NCBI GenBank assembly: GCA_024138025.1
Contig: JAMXBD010001358.1
Location: forward strand, 186,001-250,000
Direction: 5' to 3'
DNA: 64,000 nucleotides
Source of the DNA: Combretum micranthum
Taxonomy: Eukaryota; Streptophyta; Magnoliopsida; Myrtales; Combretaceae
Position numbers and translations under genes: made by a program. The notes beneath the pieces are model-generated. The model was not told the origin of the DNA, made no database searches, and saw nothing but the letters and a program-made list of their open reading frames with translations. Shown here piece by piece: positions 63,431 through 64,000 of the stretch. Every line of letters begins with the position of its first letter. Position 1 is the first letter of the stretch.

Positions 63431-64000
63431 AATTCTAAAATGTATTTCTAAATTTCTCTAACATATGGAATATGAAATTCTTCAAAATTTCCAGCAAGCA
63501 CTATATAATCATTCCATTAAATTCAATAACCAAATAATCACCTAAATGTGCCAATTTTCTATAACCAAGTGTTAGCATGTCCATGGTCTGATCAAATGAT
63601 AATTTATCATGACATAAGCACTTTAACATGTTTCCCTATTATGTCATGTTACAAAATTCATATATATTATTAGCTACATAGATTCTTCTATATTATAAAT
63701 AATTGACAGCTAGACTTCAATCCTATAAATATAATAATTGCATATATGATCCATATTTTCACCAAGTAGGTCTTGCGCCTATTTAATTTCTCCTACAACT
63801 AAATTGCTATAGAAACATTAATTTTCCACTTGGTATGAATTAAAGTAGCCTGCACACAAATTATTTCAGCGTAAGCTTCCTAGTTTGTCAAATAAGCCTA
63901 TTATAGCCTAAAATTGATATTCTTTCTAGCTTTATCCTGAAGGGTTGTTTTTTCCCAATATTTTACATTATTATCTATCATTTCCAACCTCATTTTGACC
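63431..64000. other. AT-rich sequence after the solo LTR
   Basis: No gene or bounded element is visible. By position it should continue the reverse LTR of 58,070-59,940, but I could not confirm that by eye. Confidence 0.3.

Noticed and set aside
1..64000. CRISPR arrays, bacterial operons, tRNA or rRNA genes
   Set aside because: No regularly spaced palindromic repeats, no convincing tRNA or rRNA sequence, and the gene structures are eukaryotic.

Overview
This 64 kb window is AT-rich nuclear DNA of a flowering plant, most likely a eudicot. It holds two recognisable plant genes, both receptor-like kinases, in a matrix of decayed and nested transposable elements. The large intron-split LRR kinase, the intronless LysM kinase, Ty3/gypsy relics and Mutator/hAT-type small elements all fit a plant. 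The species cannot be named from the sequence. No RNA genes, CRISPR arrays or organelle genes were seen.

Layout. 1-1.5 kb: the 3' part of a long LTR on the + strand, then a tRNA-iMet-like primer binding site. 1.5-10.7 kb: degenerate repeats and no gene. 10,810-12,660 (+): an intronless LysM receptor-like pseudokinase of the LYK4/LYK5 (LYR) type. 13-20 kb: a small Mutator-like MITE with target-site duplications, LTR debris with a minisatellite, and GAGCT-rich repeats. 20,253-24,776 (-): a 13-exon LRR receptor-like kinase, the counterpart of Arabidopsis At5g62710 (FEI-like). All its splice sites are recognisable, but the reading frame carries two apparent one-base deletions. 25-31 kb: gene-free AT-rich DNA. 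31.4-38.6 kb: LTR material. 38.7-56.5 kb: a dead Athila-type Ty3/gypsy element on the - strand. It is split by a 9.55 kb cluster of long LTRs (43,437-52,989), by a hAT-like element (54,769-55,682) and by TIR elements at about 39.9 and 40.4 kb. 58.1-63.4 kb: an older reverse LTR interrupted by a clean solo LTR (59,941-63,425) with a 5-bp target duplication.

How it fits together. The LysM protein would act at the plasma membrane as a non-catalytic co-receptor for chitin-type oligosaccharides. The LRR kinase belongs to a small family near the FEI cell-wall kinases. Nothing in the sequence links the two genes functionally. The rest is best read as an insertion stratigraphy: Athila-like element first, then the long-LTR cluster, hAT and MITEs, with the solo LTR among the more recent events.

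The most unusual pattern is that several of the long LTRs carry a minisatellite or stem-loop-rich tract in their middle part. The sequence and period differ in each copy (52 bp, about 75 bp, about 100 bp) although the surrounding LTRs are related.
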